Origin: Areca catechu
Taxonomy: Eukaryota; Streptophyta; Magnoliopsida; Arecales; Arecaceae
Length of the DNA stretch: 64,000 nt
Assembly (NCBI GenBank): GCA_021397845.1
Contig: CM038050.1
Location: 9,180,471 to 9,244,470, forward strand
Reading direction: 5' to 3'
Part shown: one piece after another, positions 33,711 to 44,960 of the stretch
How positions within the stretch are numbered: the first letter of the stretch is position 1
How the letters are laid out: every line of letters begins with the position of its first letter
The notes under the pieces: generated by a model
The model's database searches: none
What the model saw: only the letters and a program-made list of their open reading frames with translations
Told to the model about the DNA's origin: nothing
Translations under genes and position numbers: made by a program

Positions 33711-34013
33711 TTTTCAGAGATTCAGGATACATAGCGAGGATTGGGCTGGGTGTGAGACAGAACTTTATAAATATTGAGCTAGTTAGTTTGTTTTAGTTTC
33801 GGTTACTGATGTTTGTGAATCAGTAGACCAATTAATGATCTCGACTTAATAAATGGATTGTTCAATTGTTACTTGATTGTTTATATAATATTAGTTTTGA
33901 TTTGATATGTTTGACTTTTGTGTATCTAGGCCTTGCATGATTTCTAGGATAAAATCTAGGATTTGTGCGGCCGGTTGCATAGCCAATTTTGATGCTGGAT
34001 TCGAAACGTGACA
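33693..34013 (+). repeat. Truncated 3' LTR of element E
   Basis: Matches 28566-28885 of the 5' LTR. The first ~1.5 kb and the preceding polypurine tract are missing; the junction falls at ACTCC, shared by both parent sequences. Confidence 0.88.
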
Positions 34014-34018
34014 TCAAG

Positions 34019-37000
34019 ACTGTTGCCCTAGTTGCATGCCCATTATAGTGTGCCCAGGCAAGCTTATTACTTGGTAGACAGGTGCTTTATTGGTTTGTTG
34101 GACTCGGCCATCGAAGCGTTTTATCTGCTTTCGATCGGTCATGTGGCTATGTGAAGGTTATTTTTGTGGCACATAAATGATGATTCAGTGCAATTTTGAA
34201 ACTGGAAAATTTCTAGTTACCAGAAAGAGAGGCAAAGGAGAAACACTGAATAAGGCCTGCATCTCGAAAATGGATCAATGGAAACTATGGTGGCCAATTG
34301 CATGCTGTCTGATTCGAGTGGGTTCTCTGAGAATATGACATCAAAATGAACCAACTGTTTCCACATAACCATCATTATCGGATGAACTGTTCTATATTTA
34401 ATGGATAGGAATTCCTGTCCACTGGGTACTGAGCTCTTAATTATGATCGCAGACAGATGCACTCATTCTGTGGTCCTAATAGAATCCCCGTATGTATATT
34501 TTTTTATGATAAATTGGATGATTTATATCATTCGAGAAAAAAATATATCCATAGAAAACAGAAAACAAAAGGTCACTAAATTGAACAGGAAGAATAATAT
34601 CATTAAAAAAAAAAGTCTATCATGCGGTAATTCGAGGACATCAATACGTATACATCTTTAATTATTTTGTTCGTGGGACAGTAGCCTTCACTCCAGAGTT
34701 TTTCACATTAGATTCGGTTATCCAGGCATTTTTCTTGTGGAAGTGTATTTCCATTGCAGTAAATTTTCATTATGGGGTTGGTTTGCAGTCACAGGAGGCT
34801 TCGGAACTCTTGTTTTGGAGCGCGTTCACTTTGACATGCATGCACCAATGAACTGCTTGCCTAGCATCATTTTCTAGGCATGCATGAATTTTTAGAGGCC
34901 AATGAGTTGTTCTTACCCTTATAACATAGGCTTCAATCTCTCCACCAGCTCAAGTTGATCCCAACGTAGTACAATGGGCTCGAATTAATTTGCACCTATC
35001 TGCAGTTTTGCACTGCCTTGACAACCGGGATATATTTTTGGAATAGCAAAGATAGACTGGACTAAGATATGCATGGATATTTGACAACGAAAAAGGCTTC
35101 ACCCTCCCCTCCCTTTCCCCACTTCAGAGCACTGGAGTGCGGTGATTAATTTGGTAGGCTGGTACACAGGCCTCGCTTATCATTTGAACCACATTTACCC
35201 CAATCCCTGGCTGCCATGGAGGGCCGCTGCTCTCGTTGAGCATAGAGAGATTATTGCGTGGACGAGGTCCGGTGGTTCAATTCAAATCCCAGAGCATATG
35301 GACGATGGATAACATGCACTCTTTATTAGATCTTGAATTGTTTAAATACGAATGATAAACGCGCGTGGCGGGTAACTACTGGACTGATTCACTAAATCGG
35401 CTACATCTAATGGACAGTGTTTTTCTTTTTCTTTTTTTTATAATGATGGAGTTTGGAGGGAGCACAATCTCTCCCCAATTTATATTAAAGTAGAAGATTA
35501 GTCAGAGAAGAGAAGGGAAGAAGAAAAGTACATGCATGCATGATATAGAACAGGAAAAAAATATCCGATGGAAATCTAGAGATGGGTGCTGTGAGCCTCG
35601 AAGATGCATCAAATTATGTTGAGGATCTCCATGGTCTGTGGCGGCCATCCTGAACTAATTAATATACTACAAAAAAGGATTGTTCTTTTATAGATAAAAG
35701 ATTTAATTAAAAATTTATATTTTTTTAAATAAATATTTTTTTAAATGATATTTAGATAGAAAAATAATTTATTCATGATTTTTTATTCATGAAAAGGTAG
35801 TTTTAAAATTTATTATCCATATTTTTTTATATTATTACTTTTTGGGTAAATTGTTAAAATTTTTATTCATATTTTTTATAACACATTTTATAGAAACTAG
35901 AGTTTGAAAATTATTGTGCATTAAATAGGAAAGCATTAGAAATCAGAAGTAGGGCATTTTTATAATAAAATTGAATGTTTACTTTACTGGTCGATGAAAA
36001 AATGATTTAGTTATTCTCGGATGGATAAGATTTTTTCTTAGTTCACGAATAAATACTATTCAGAAAAAAATAATTTATCTATCTTAAAAAATGTAAGAAT
36101 ATGGATAAACTGACTAATAGAAAAGTTAATCAATTTTTTTATAATATTTATCAAAAAATAGATCTTAAATGAAAACCATATAATTATTTTTAAATAACGG
36201 CCCCAATGCCAAAGATTTTTCAATGTCACTTGAACCGAATTTGCCAAAAAAGAAAATAATAATAAATAATAATAATAATAATAAAGTACCATCAGCAATT
36301 GGTCCCAAACTCTACTTTTATAAAAAAAAACAAAAATTTCCGAGCTCTTCTATGGTCCATGCATGGTCCAGCCTAAAATTAACATCATTGGTCTACAAAA
36401 AGGCCTGCAAGCGATGCATGTTCGAATGCCAACGTCTAACATTAAGGCATGATTTGAAGGTGGTCCAGATGATTTTAACAAAACGGCAAAAGATGGGAGA
36501 CTTTATTGCGCAACCGAAAAAATGCCATTAATTTCAAAGCATCCACTCATATGTCAACAATAAAACTACACTTCATTGGGGTAAAATATAGATGAAAGCA
36601 CCTATCATGCATAAGCTAAAAAAAAAAGTTCATCAGGCTCGTAAGCATTGACTTGGTGACCCGATGAAGCCTAGTGCTTGTCAACAACAAATGTAATAAT
36701 CGCAGCCATCTACTCTTGTCACGTGCCAAGAGAAGCATGACGGAAGCCTTGTAGCATTGCTCAGGAAAAAATAAATCGTCATTTTAGGATAAAATCATGT
36801 TTTGAATACTCCTTTTCTTTTTAAAAAGGATAAAATAAATTTTTGTTTTTAGTTTTACTTGTGTACAAGTAATGGTCAAAGCTCATAGTAATTGTAATTG
36901 GCAACTTGATATCCTTTGGATAAGCTTGATATCCAAAGGAATTTCAACATTATGATCATATAGTTAGTACCGAGAGAAAATATTACAAGATATCGTTGAT

Positions 37001-37190
37001 TTGATATATGCATCGAAGACGATAAGCCAAGAAAATAATTATTGCTCGAGCTAGTGAAGAAATTTCTTTATTCAATTATTAGTTCGACAAGTACTGTATA
37101 TTGATGTTACTATAGCGATAATAGCAATGGCTATTATGATATTTCATGATATCGATAAATTTAGTATTGTCAGTATAAATTTTGCAATGC
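34019..37190. other. Unassigned spacer
   Basis: No gene recognised. 35640-36260 is very AT-rich with many A/T runs and may be an old transposon relic; it starts TACTACAAAAAAGG, reminiscent of a CACTA end, but no matching right end was found. 37020-37190 may be the 3' end of copia element J. Confidence 0.4.
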
Positions 37191-37317
37191 AAGGGAGTGT
37201 TAAGATTTATTACTAAGTCTTGCTTCAATTAGGAATCTATTTGTAGTTAGTTATTAGTTTTAATATCTTTAGGACTTTACTTAATTATTGCTTGTACATC
37301 ATATTCTAAATAGGTTT

Positions 37318-38242
37318 TGTTACACCCAATCGGCTTTTCTCTTGAACCGGACCGGAGTCGATAGTCCTTCGGTCGGAGCAGGTCAGAGGTCCGACCAACC
37401 CACCCCAGTAGAAGGCCGAACGACCTGCTAGGGTAGAGATCCGTCCGACCCACTTCTTCAGAGGTTCGTCTGACCTTCTCCAGTGAAGACCCGACCGACC
37501 CACTCCAGCAGAGGTCCAAACGACCCGCTGTAGTAAAGGTCCGTCGAATCCACTTTTTCAAAGGTCCGTCCGACCCTTTCCGATGAAGACCCGATCGACC
37601 AACTCCAGCAGAGGTCCGAACGACCCGCTGTAGTAGAGGTCCATCGAATCCACTTCTTCAGAGATCCGTCCGACCCTCTCCAGTGAAGACCCGACCGACC
37701 CGCTCTAGCAGAGGTCCGAACGACCCGCTGTAGTAGAGGTCCGTTGGATCCACTTTTTCAAAGGTCCGTCCGACCCACTATAGTAGAGGTTCGACCGACC
37801 CACTTCACCAAAGGTCCGACCAACCCACCTTTTGCAGGACCTCATCTGAAGGCTCCATAAACCTTTTCCAACTAATACTAGAATTCTGTTACAACAGATC
37901 CCGCGACGTGGCCACGTCCTGGTGCCACCTGGCCACAATCCTAATTCTCCTAGGGACAAATCGGGCATTCCCAGCCTATCCCCTAACAGAATTTGGCAGT
38001 ATCCTACGCCTATATAAGGTAAACAGGGGACATTGAACAAGGGCTAAGTATTCTCTTCCTACTCCATATGCTTATCTCCATTTGACTCCTCCATTCTGTT
38101 GCCCTCAAGCTCCCACTAACTTAAGCATCGGAGTGTCCCCCGCCGGAACACCACCAGTCCTTGAGGACTTTTTTGCAGGAACCAGGAATGGAGCACTCTA
38201 GCCAAGCCGTCTGAGCCCGGTCCGGGAGAAGTTGCAGCAACA
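37318..38242 (+). repeat. 5' LTR of element C
   Basis: U3 is filled with degenerate units around GAGGTCCGACCGACCCACTC. TATATAAG at 38011-38018 is the TATA box. U5 has GCATCGGAGTGTCCCC at 38125 and TTTTTTGCAGG near 38170. Confidence 0.92.
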
Positions 38243-38262
38243 GATTGGCGCTAAAGGAAGGG
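38243..38262 (+). other. Primer binding site of element C
   Basis: GATTGGCGCTAAAGGAAGGG directly after the LTR end CAACA. It shares the GATTGGC core and the AGGAAGGG end with the sites of elements A and B. Confidence 0.75.
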
Positions 38263-38311
38263 GCCTGTTTTCCCTTCTTTAAAAGGAGGAGTCCATCTGC
38301 TAACTAAAGCA

Positions 38312-38690
38312 ATGGCAAAGGGAAGAGCCCAGAACACTTTCACTAGGAGAGGTCACTCCTTGTCTAGATCGAAAATGCCCCTCAAGGAGAACGACATCGT
38401 CGAGCCCACTATCACTCTGGGATAGCAGCAGTTCCAGACCTTGTTGAACCACATCAACACCCTTGCTATCGCGGTTCAAAATCTCCAGGATATAGCTAAC
38501 GATCGGCAGCAGCTGCCTACAGCGTCTCACACCAACCACTAGCCTGCTGTTGAGGGAAGCCAACGGCATGAAGTCCCTCATCCCCTTCGGCCCTCTTGGT
38601 CGAGTGCTCTTTCAGGTATAGCAACTCGCCCAGGCCGTCGTCCATCAGCAAGATGTCGTAGAGGAGCTGCAAACAATAAGACAGTGTTAG
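38312..38690 (+). pseudogene. Element C gag N-terminal remnant
   Basis: ATG at 38312 opens MAKGRAQNTFTRRGHS. A coiled coil QQFQTLLNHINTL...VQNLQDIA matches the gag start of D and A. A TAG at 38423-38425 stands where D has Gln. Homology fades after about 38690; the sequence to 38850 is unassigned and marks the deletion that removed gag core, pol and the antisense exon 3. Confidence 0.72.
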
Positions 38691-38851
38691 TGACCTACAG
38701 AAAATAAAGGAAAGGCCAAAGACTCAGGAACGGGTGACTTACCCCCATCAAGTTGCGGTAGGAGCTCCTGGCGGCTTCATTCAGAGTTCGCCAACCTGAT
38801 TCGTTCCAATCAATATCTGTAACGGCCCTTTAGAGCAGGTCTTTGACCTAC

Positions 38852-40037
38852 TCACCATCGTGTATTGCGCATCGTTTCTGATGCGCCTCTTCACTAGCTT
38901 CGCCAGCCTCCACCCTGCCGGCTTCTCCTCCCTCGATCATCCTTCTCCCTCTGACTGTTGAGGGAGCTTCTTGTGCCAACTCAGTAATCGATGAGGTTGG
39001 GGCCGTATCTACGTCAATCCATCCCAACGACTCCTTTTCCGTCCGGGTGGCCGACTGCCAGAATGAAGGAGAATGCTTCGGGGCTCTCATTGCCAGCCGC
39101 TCCAGCAAAGGTACGTCGGAGTCCACCAACACAACGGTGGCAGCTAGCTCCTTCACCCGCTATCTCTTTTGTCTCTCTGCTGTTGGCTTCGTGGCTCGGA
39201 CGCCCCTCTTCTTAGCCGCCCGTGCTATGATCATTGCTTGGTTTGACTTTATTTTTCCACCTGCCAGAGAACAAACTAAAGTTAGTAGCAGAAAGATGAG
39301 TCTGACCGAAGAAACAGAAGACCTACAACAGTGGCCTCTATCCTACCCAGGTTTCGGTGTTGGCTGACTCCAGTCGAGTGAAGGCTATCCTCCCAAAGCA
39401 GGTCATATATAAAGGTGGGGCCGTCCTCCTCCATCTTATTAAAATCAGCCTCATCAGCACTTAACACTTTCTTCCCGTCAACGGCCTTCGACCTTGGCTC
39501 TCTCCATGGCGGCTCAAAGCCCCAAGGCCGTAAGCTATCTATGAAGAAAAAATGGGACTTCCACTCGTGGATAGCCGATGGAAGACCTCCCAAGATCCTC
39601 CGGCTATGGCGGGGACTGAACATCCACCACTCCTGGCTTCGGAAATCCTTTTTCAGAAGGAAGAAATTTGCAAAAAGAGACAACCTCGGCTCGACTTCGG
39701 CCCTCTGGAAGAGGACCATGAAACCACAGATCGCCCGAATGCTATTCGGGGTCAGCTACGTTAGGGATACCCTATAGGTATTGAAGATCTGAATGAAGAG
39801 GTCATGAAGAGGAAAACGGAGGCTGGCCTTAAGATGGTCCTCATACACTGGGAGGGCTCCTAAGTTCAGTGGACCGTTCACCCTTCCATCTCGATTGGGG
39901 ATGGTCAAGTGTAGCATGGACGGTATATTGAACCTCACCCTGAGGCTCTCTACCCTTTCCCGGGTCATTTCCGATGGGATTCCATCGAGACCCAGTTCCC
40001 TATCCCTGCGGGCGGAGCCATGACTGCCGGAAGCCAT
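38852..40037 (-). pseudogene. Antisense gene of element C (PF04195-type), exon 3 missing
   Basis: Starts at ATG 40037 (MASGSHGSARRDREL), 597 bp from the 3' LTR. The PF04195-like region includes LRVRFNIPSMLHLTIP, YEDHLKASLRFPLHDLF, then a TAG (39756-39758), LTPNSIRAICGFMVL, LPSAIHEWKSHFFF. Intron 1 is 39261-39346 (GTAGGA...GGCAG). Exon 2 is a charged linker with one TAG after AERQKR near 39170, ending near 38852. The coiled-coil exon seen in A, B and D is gone. The TATA box is at 40178-40184 on the minus strand, about 141-147 bp before the ATG. Confidence 0.78.
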
Positions 40038-40177
40038 TTTACCGAAGGTGAAAGGAGCGGAGGGAAGCTAACCTGGTGATCTGGGTTCCTAGAGGGGCGA
40101 GAGCGGCAGGAGAGGGAAACTCTTTCTCTTCAAGTGCAGATGCAGTGGAAGACTCCCTCCGGGCCTTCACCTCCTCC

Positions 40178-40184
40178 TTTTATA
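40178..40184 (-). promoter_or_regulatory. TATA box of C's antisense gene
   Basis: TATAAAA on the minus strand within GGCTATAAAAGGAG. Position relative to the ATG at 40037 mirrors that in element A. Confidence 0.6.
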
Positions 40185-40616
40185 GCCACTGAGGGGCCAC
40201 TTCCCAACGTCCCTCAAGCACCGCGATCAGCCGTCAAACGATGCAACTTCCCAATCCAATGAAGAAGCTGATGAGACGTGACGAACCATGTCCAATCGTG
40301 ATCCGCGTGATCGCCAAATCAGTGGTGGATGAGCCACTTCGGACGTGGCGCCAACTGTCTGGATCTCGCCACGTCATCTAAGTCACGTCGGAGACCCAAC
40401 AGGCGGGCGCATCAGCCCATCATTATGCCCCATCAGTATTAACTGCTCCTCTCGCTACCTCCAATGCGACGCCGACACCTGTCATGGGCGCAGAATTCAG
40501 GAATGGAAAACGACCAGTCATAGTACACCTGATCAGATCCGCGATCGTCCCAAGGACAGGTGCATTAAAGGCCAAATGATGCTCTCGCCCTTCGAAACCA
40601 TATATCCTCCCAAAGG

Positions 40617-40634
40617 CCAAGAACAGGGGGCAAC
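40617..40634 (+). other. Polypurine tract of element C
   Basis: CCAAGAACAGGGGGCAAC directly before the 3' LTR. Confidence 0.6.
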
Positions 40635-41532
40635 TGTTACACCCAATTGGCTTTTCTCTTGAACCGGACCGGAGCCGATAGTCCTTTGGCCAGAGTGGGT
40701 CAGAGGTCCGACATACCCACCCCAGTAGAAGGCCGAACGACCCGCTGGGATAGAGATCCATCCGACCCACTTCTTCAAAGGTCCGTCCGACCTTCTCTAG
40801 TGAAGACCCGACCGACCCACTCCAGCAGAGATCCGAACAACCCACTGTAGTAGAGGTCCGTCGGATCCACTTCTTCAGAGGTCCGTCCAACCCTCTCCAG
40901 TGAAGACCCGACCAATCCACTCCAGCAGAGGTCCGAACGATCCGCTGTAGTAGAGGTCCGTCGGATCCACTTCTTCAGAGGTCCGTCCGACCCTCTCTAG
41001 TGAAGACCCGACCGACCCGCTCCAGCAGAGGTCCGTCGGATCCACTTCTTCGGAGATCTATCCGACCCACTATAGCAGAGGTCCGACCGACCCACTTCAC
41101 CGAATGTCCGATCGACCCACCTTCTGCAGGACCTCATCTGAAGGCTCCAGAAACCTCTTCCAATTGGTGCCAGAATTCTGTTACAACAGATCCCGCGACG
41201 TGGCCACGTCCTGGTGCCACCTAGCCACAATCCTGATTCTCCTAGGGCAAATCGGGCATTCCCAACCTATCTCCTAATAGAATTTGGCAGTATCCCACGC
41301 CTATATAACGTAAACGGGGGACCTCGAATAAGGGCTAAGTATTCTCTTCCTACTTCATATGCTTATCTTCATTTGACTCCTCCATTATGTTGCCCTCAAG
41401 CTCCCGCTAACTTAAGCATTAGAGTGTTCCCCGCCGGAACACCACCGGTCCTTGAAAATTTTTTGCAGGAACCGGGAGAGGAGCGCTCCAGCCAAACTGT
41501 CTGAGCCTGGTCTGGAAGAAGTTGCAGCAACA
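40635..41532 (+). repeat. 3' LTR of element C
   Basis: Same ends and order as the 5' LTR, with fewer U3 repeat units (898 against 925 bp). TATATAA at 41302-41308. Confidence 0.92.
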
Positions 41533-41830
41533 GGTCTAATTCTAGAATTACTTTATTTGATTTAGAGCTTGTGTCTTAGTGGGTTTAATTTTTTTTTGTT
41601 TAAATAGAAGTCTAACTCTCACCATATGAACTCTATTCAGAGGGATCTATGGTGTTTTCTTTATATGTGAAAGAGTATGGAAAATCGAGAGAGAGAGAGA
41701 GAGAGGGAGAGAGAGAGAGAGAGAGTGAGGATAGATGTGTCCCCTAGTGATGTGCGAGCGAATTTTTTTTGTATAGCTCAATCTCTCTAATAAAGATAAT
41801 ATTTTTTTCCTATTTTTTCTTCTTCTAACA

Positions 41831-42801
41831 TTTCTCTACTATATTCTTTTTTTATATATATTTGTTTGGATCTCGAATCGGCACGTCATTCTACTTCAGG
41901 TAATATACCATTTTACATGGTAACGGACACAACTTATACAAAATTAAGAAATTCAAATAATACTTGCCAACTAGTTTGTTGGGATAAGATTTTGAACGGT
42001 TACGGATAGTATCAAAATAGATCCGGATCTTCTTTATGTAGATCAGGGTATACCGTAGCATGGAACCATTTAGATTGATCATGATGTTTCAGATTAGATT
42101 TGAATGGATTTAAAGAGATCTTGAGTTGTTACAGTGCCTCCATCGATCCCTTTCAGGTAGACCGGGAGGTCAATTAATTTATTTGTTGATGTACTCATCA
42201 ACCAGGACAGACCCGGTTACCACTCGCTTGTAGCATAAGTTAGAATCGAACCAGGACAGGACTTCGAGTTAAATGACTTGGTCGTGCTCGAAATTCTCCT
42301 CGTCATCCAAATAAGGAAATGGACACAAGTACGACCTCATGGCCTAAACCAGAGGTCTCAATAGGTATTTTCCCACCATCGATGCTATATCTTTCCCAAG
42401 CTTATATAAATTTATATAAGGTTGGTGTGGCTTTTATAACATTATATAAGGTAGGTGTGCAGCTACTGCTACAAATTACAAGTTGAGCACCCCCCGAGAT
42501 ACGACACGCGCAATCACAGCTAAGCTGTAGTTAGGTAAGCAATGTTTATTAGACATTAATCAGACAAGTCATTATCATATTTATCTTTTTTTAATTAATG
42601 TGTAGACCAAAACCGGGTCACCATCCTTTTCAGTCCATTTAAATATATGGAGACTAGATCGCTAGGATGCGTGAAAAATGTGGTACATCTAAGAAAGTTG
42701 GCATATGATTGGTGGGTGGGAATCCAATAAAAATAATATGTTCTTTGTAGTGGATTTAATGAAAATATATTTTTTAATTTATTTTAAAAACATCGGTCAT
42801 T

Positions 42802-42837
<36 letters not shown>

Positions 42838-44642
42838 GTATTTTTGTTAGTGGAATTCTTGATATGTTTACTTTTCGTTTTATTTTTGTAAAAGAGAGAT
42901 TTTATTTTTTTAGCAATTAAGCAACCGTCCACGAGTCAGCATAAAATAAATGATTAATCTTAGAAGGATAATTCCCAGTCCAAACGAATATAATTTTATT
43001 ATTTATAGTTCATGGTAGAAAATTTTTCATAACTACCCGCCAGAGCTATTACTTGACTCCCTTCGCAGCAGCAAGGTTGCTCTATTTTTCTCTTTCCTTT
43101 CATGATATCTAATGGCGCACAGCCAACATAGTATATATTTTTCTCTTTTTGTCGGTTTCCATCAAATTTCCATCTCCATATCCACCTACATATCTTTTTT
43201 TCCCCTGTCCTATTCTAATTTCATCACATTCTTGATAGAGCTTTATATTGAGCACCCCAATTAAGATGATCATCGTCTAATTGATTGGCCTCCTCTATCT
43301 GTTTAATCTTTTGTTGGAGCAATAAGGCTCCTTTTTCTTATAATTAGAATAAAAAATTTATTCCGTGAGCTATGTTACCCGAACAAGAAAAGTATATGTG
43401 GCCATTTCCATATTGTCCCTATAACGCAAAGCACATGCATGCATGGCATGTGGCACAATGCCATCTCTGTCATTTAGTGGTATATAGGCTTGACATCTTG
43501 TAGACGAACAATTAAGAGAAAAAGATGTCCAAGAATGCTCCGAGTAGTTTACATTACAATAATAGAAATCAACTCATATGACATGCGCACTTACGTGTCG
43601 CTCATCAAATGTTATAGGATTAAAATTTCTTAATATCTTAATCACTAACCTTGACATTCATCATATCTTTATGTCACGGCCAATTTAAATCACGTGTTTA
43701 GATTTATTCATTCATCATCGTCGTCATCTCATACCTGTACTTTTTCAATCCACTATGTATATATGCCTATGCCAATGACAAGATAAGTCTAGGGTTGGAA
43801 AATATAATGTTTAGGATGCCTGCTATGGTTGACCCTATCTTTTGTTTGCAAGTGATCGCGATAAGTGAATACGTTGCAGGGTTCATGCATCTGGCCACAC
43901 CAATGGATGTAAGGGTTTGTGGGCAAGCATTCTTGGTGATGCCCAAAATGTCAACCAACTTGCGGCGCGGCACGCGGTTGGAAGGGTATTTTATCTGGAA
44001 TTCAAGTTATTTATTTTGCACAAAAAATAATGATAAATCTTTTTTCTTGACTTTATATAGATTTTAAAATACTCTAATTTATATGTTTTATTTATCTATA
44101 TTAATTTTATAATAGATAAGATACGATTCAATAATTGATACCATAAAAGAAGAAGAATCATTCTTTGGTGCAAAAAAAATACAATCCGGACTCGTTTCTT
44201 CCTTGCAGCCTCCGCTCCTCTCCCTCCCCTCACCTTTCTTTAGGTATTTAAAGGATTTGCTGGGGGTTGGAACCTGGGGAGGATGGGTCGGCATCTCATT
44301 TTAAATAGGTGGGAGGCCAGGTGTACGGCCAAGGTTTTAGGCCCGTTGGATCTTTTCCATGGACCTAATCTCGGATCCCGAATGGATGCTACTTCGAATT
44401 AGAACTCAAGTGATCGATGTAAGCATAGGTTTCCGTGCTGTTCTTCCTTATACTCTTAACCCAATTCCTGCAGCCTATCTTGTGGATAATCTTCAATTAA
44501 AAAGGACTGCCGTAATTTTTTGCTACAACTAGCAACATCTAAAAAAAACCAAAAAAAAAAGAAGAAGAAGAAGTAGAAGAAGAAGAAGGAGAAGAAGAAG
44601 CTACAACATCAGTGGTATATATGAAATGGAGAAAAGGAAGGC
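41831..44642. other. Unassigned spacer
   Basis: AT-rich DNA with a (TA)n microsatellite at about 42805-42833. Short open frames at 43767-43973 (minus) and 43795-44067 (plus) overlap each other and match nothing I recognise. Confidence 0.45.
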
Positions 44643-44960
44643 CACTACAAGAAAAAGGAGATAAGCTAACTAATTTTTTTTGGACATTTCAGTCAACTAA
44701 TTTTTTTCAATGCTAGGGTGGGGAATCAAGACATGTCTGCTGCTAATACTTTTGAAAGTGTTGGTAAATAACGATGCTTAAAAGCATCAGCAAATAAAGT
44801 ATTGAATCTGTTGATGCTTTTTTTCTAGGTCGGGTTATACCAGGTTTTAAAGATGCTTAAAAATATCAGCATATAAAGCATAGGAATCTGTTGATACTTT
44901 TTGCCTGCGTCGGATAATATCGGATTTTAATGATGCTTTAAAGCATTGGCGGGTTTCCTC
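44643..44960 (+). mobile_element. CACTA-type transposon terminus
   Basis: CACTACAAGAAAAAGG is the classic CACTA terminal inverted repeat. Behind it, subterminal motifs around GATGCTT and its complement AAGCATC recur (near 44772, 44810, 44856, 44933), as in CACTA ends. A mirrored end (CTTGTAGTG) was not found downstream, so the element is truncated or its other end has decayed. Confidence 0.7.

Larger units (their letters stand above)
27044..34013 (+). mobile_element. Element E: Tekay/Del-type chromovirus (Ty3/gypsy)
   Basis: The 5' LTR starts TGTAAGATTTAG and the 3' LTR ends CGTGACA. The target duplication TCAAG is perfect at 27039-27043 and 34014-34018. Gag, two zinc knuckles, protease, RT, RNase H, integrase and the start of a chromodomain lie in order on the plus strand. 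The primer site matches initiator tRNA-Met. U3 of the 3' LTR and the polypurine tract are deleted. Many stops and frameshifts show a dead copy. Confidence 0.92.
37318..41532 (+). mobile_element. Element C: short Tat-like non-autonomous element
   Basis: LTRs of 925 and 898 bp (TGTTACACCC...GCAGCAACA) enclose 2.4 kb. The 5-bp flanks are GGTTT (37313-37317) and GGTCT (41533-41537), a one-mismatch target duplication. Internal content is a primer site, a gag N-terminal fragment on the plus strand and an antisense PF04195-type gene on the minus strand. Protease, RT, RNase H and integrase are absent. Confidence 0.92.
37198..41830 (+). mobile_element. Element J: Ty1/copia 3' LTR split by element C
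   Basis: GCAAGGGAG, a copia-type polypurine end, precedes an LTR starting TGTTAAGATT at 37198. It is interrupted at 37317 and resumes at 41533, ending TTCTAACA at 41830. The joined LTR would be about 413 bp. Its second part has a (GA)n run at 41688-41724. The rest of the copia element upstream was not recognised. Confidence 0.65.

Noticed and set aside
35640..36260. MITE or CACTA relic starting TACTACAAAAAAGG
   Set aside because: No matching inverted end or target duplication found; AT-rich composition makes chance matches likely.
43767..43973. 68-residue minus-strand frame with several Cys
   Set aside because: Overlaps an equally long plus-strand frame; no family recognised.
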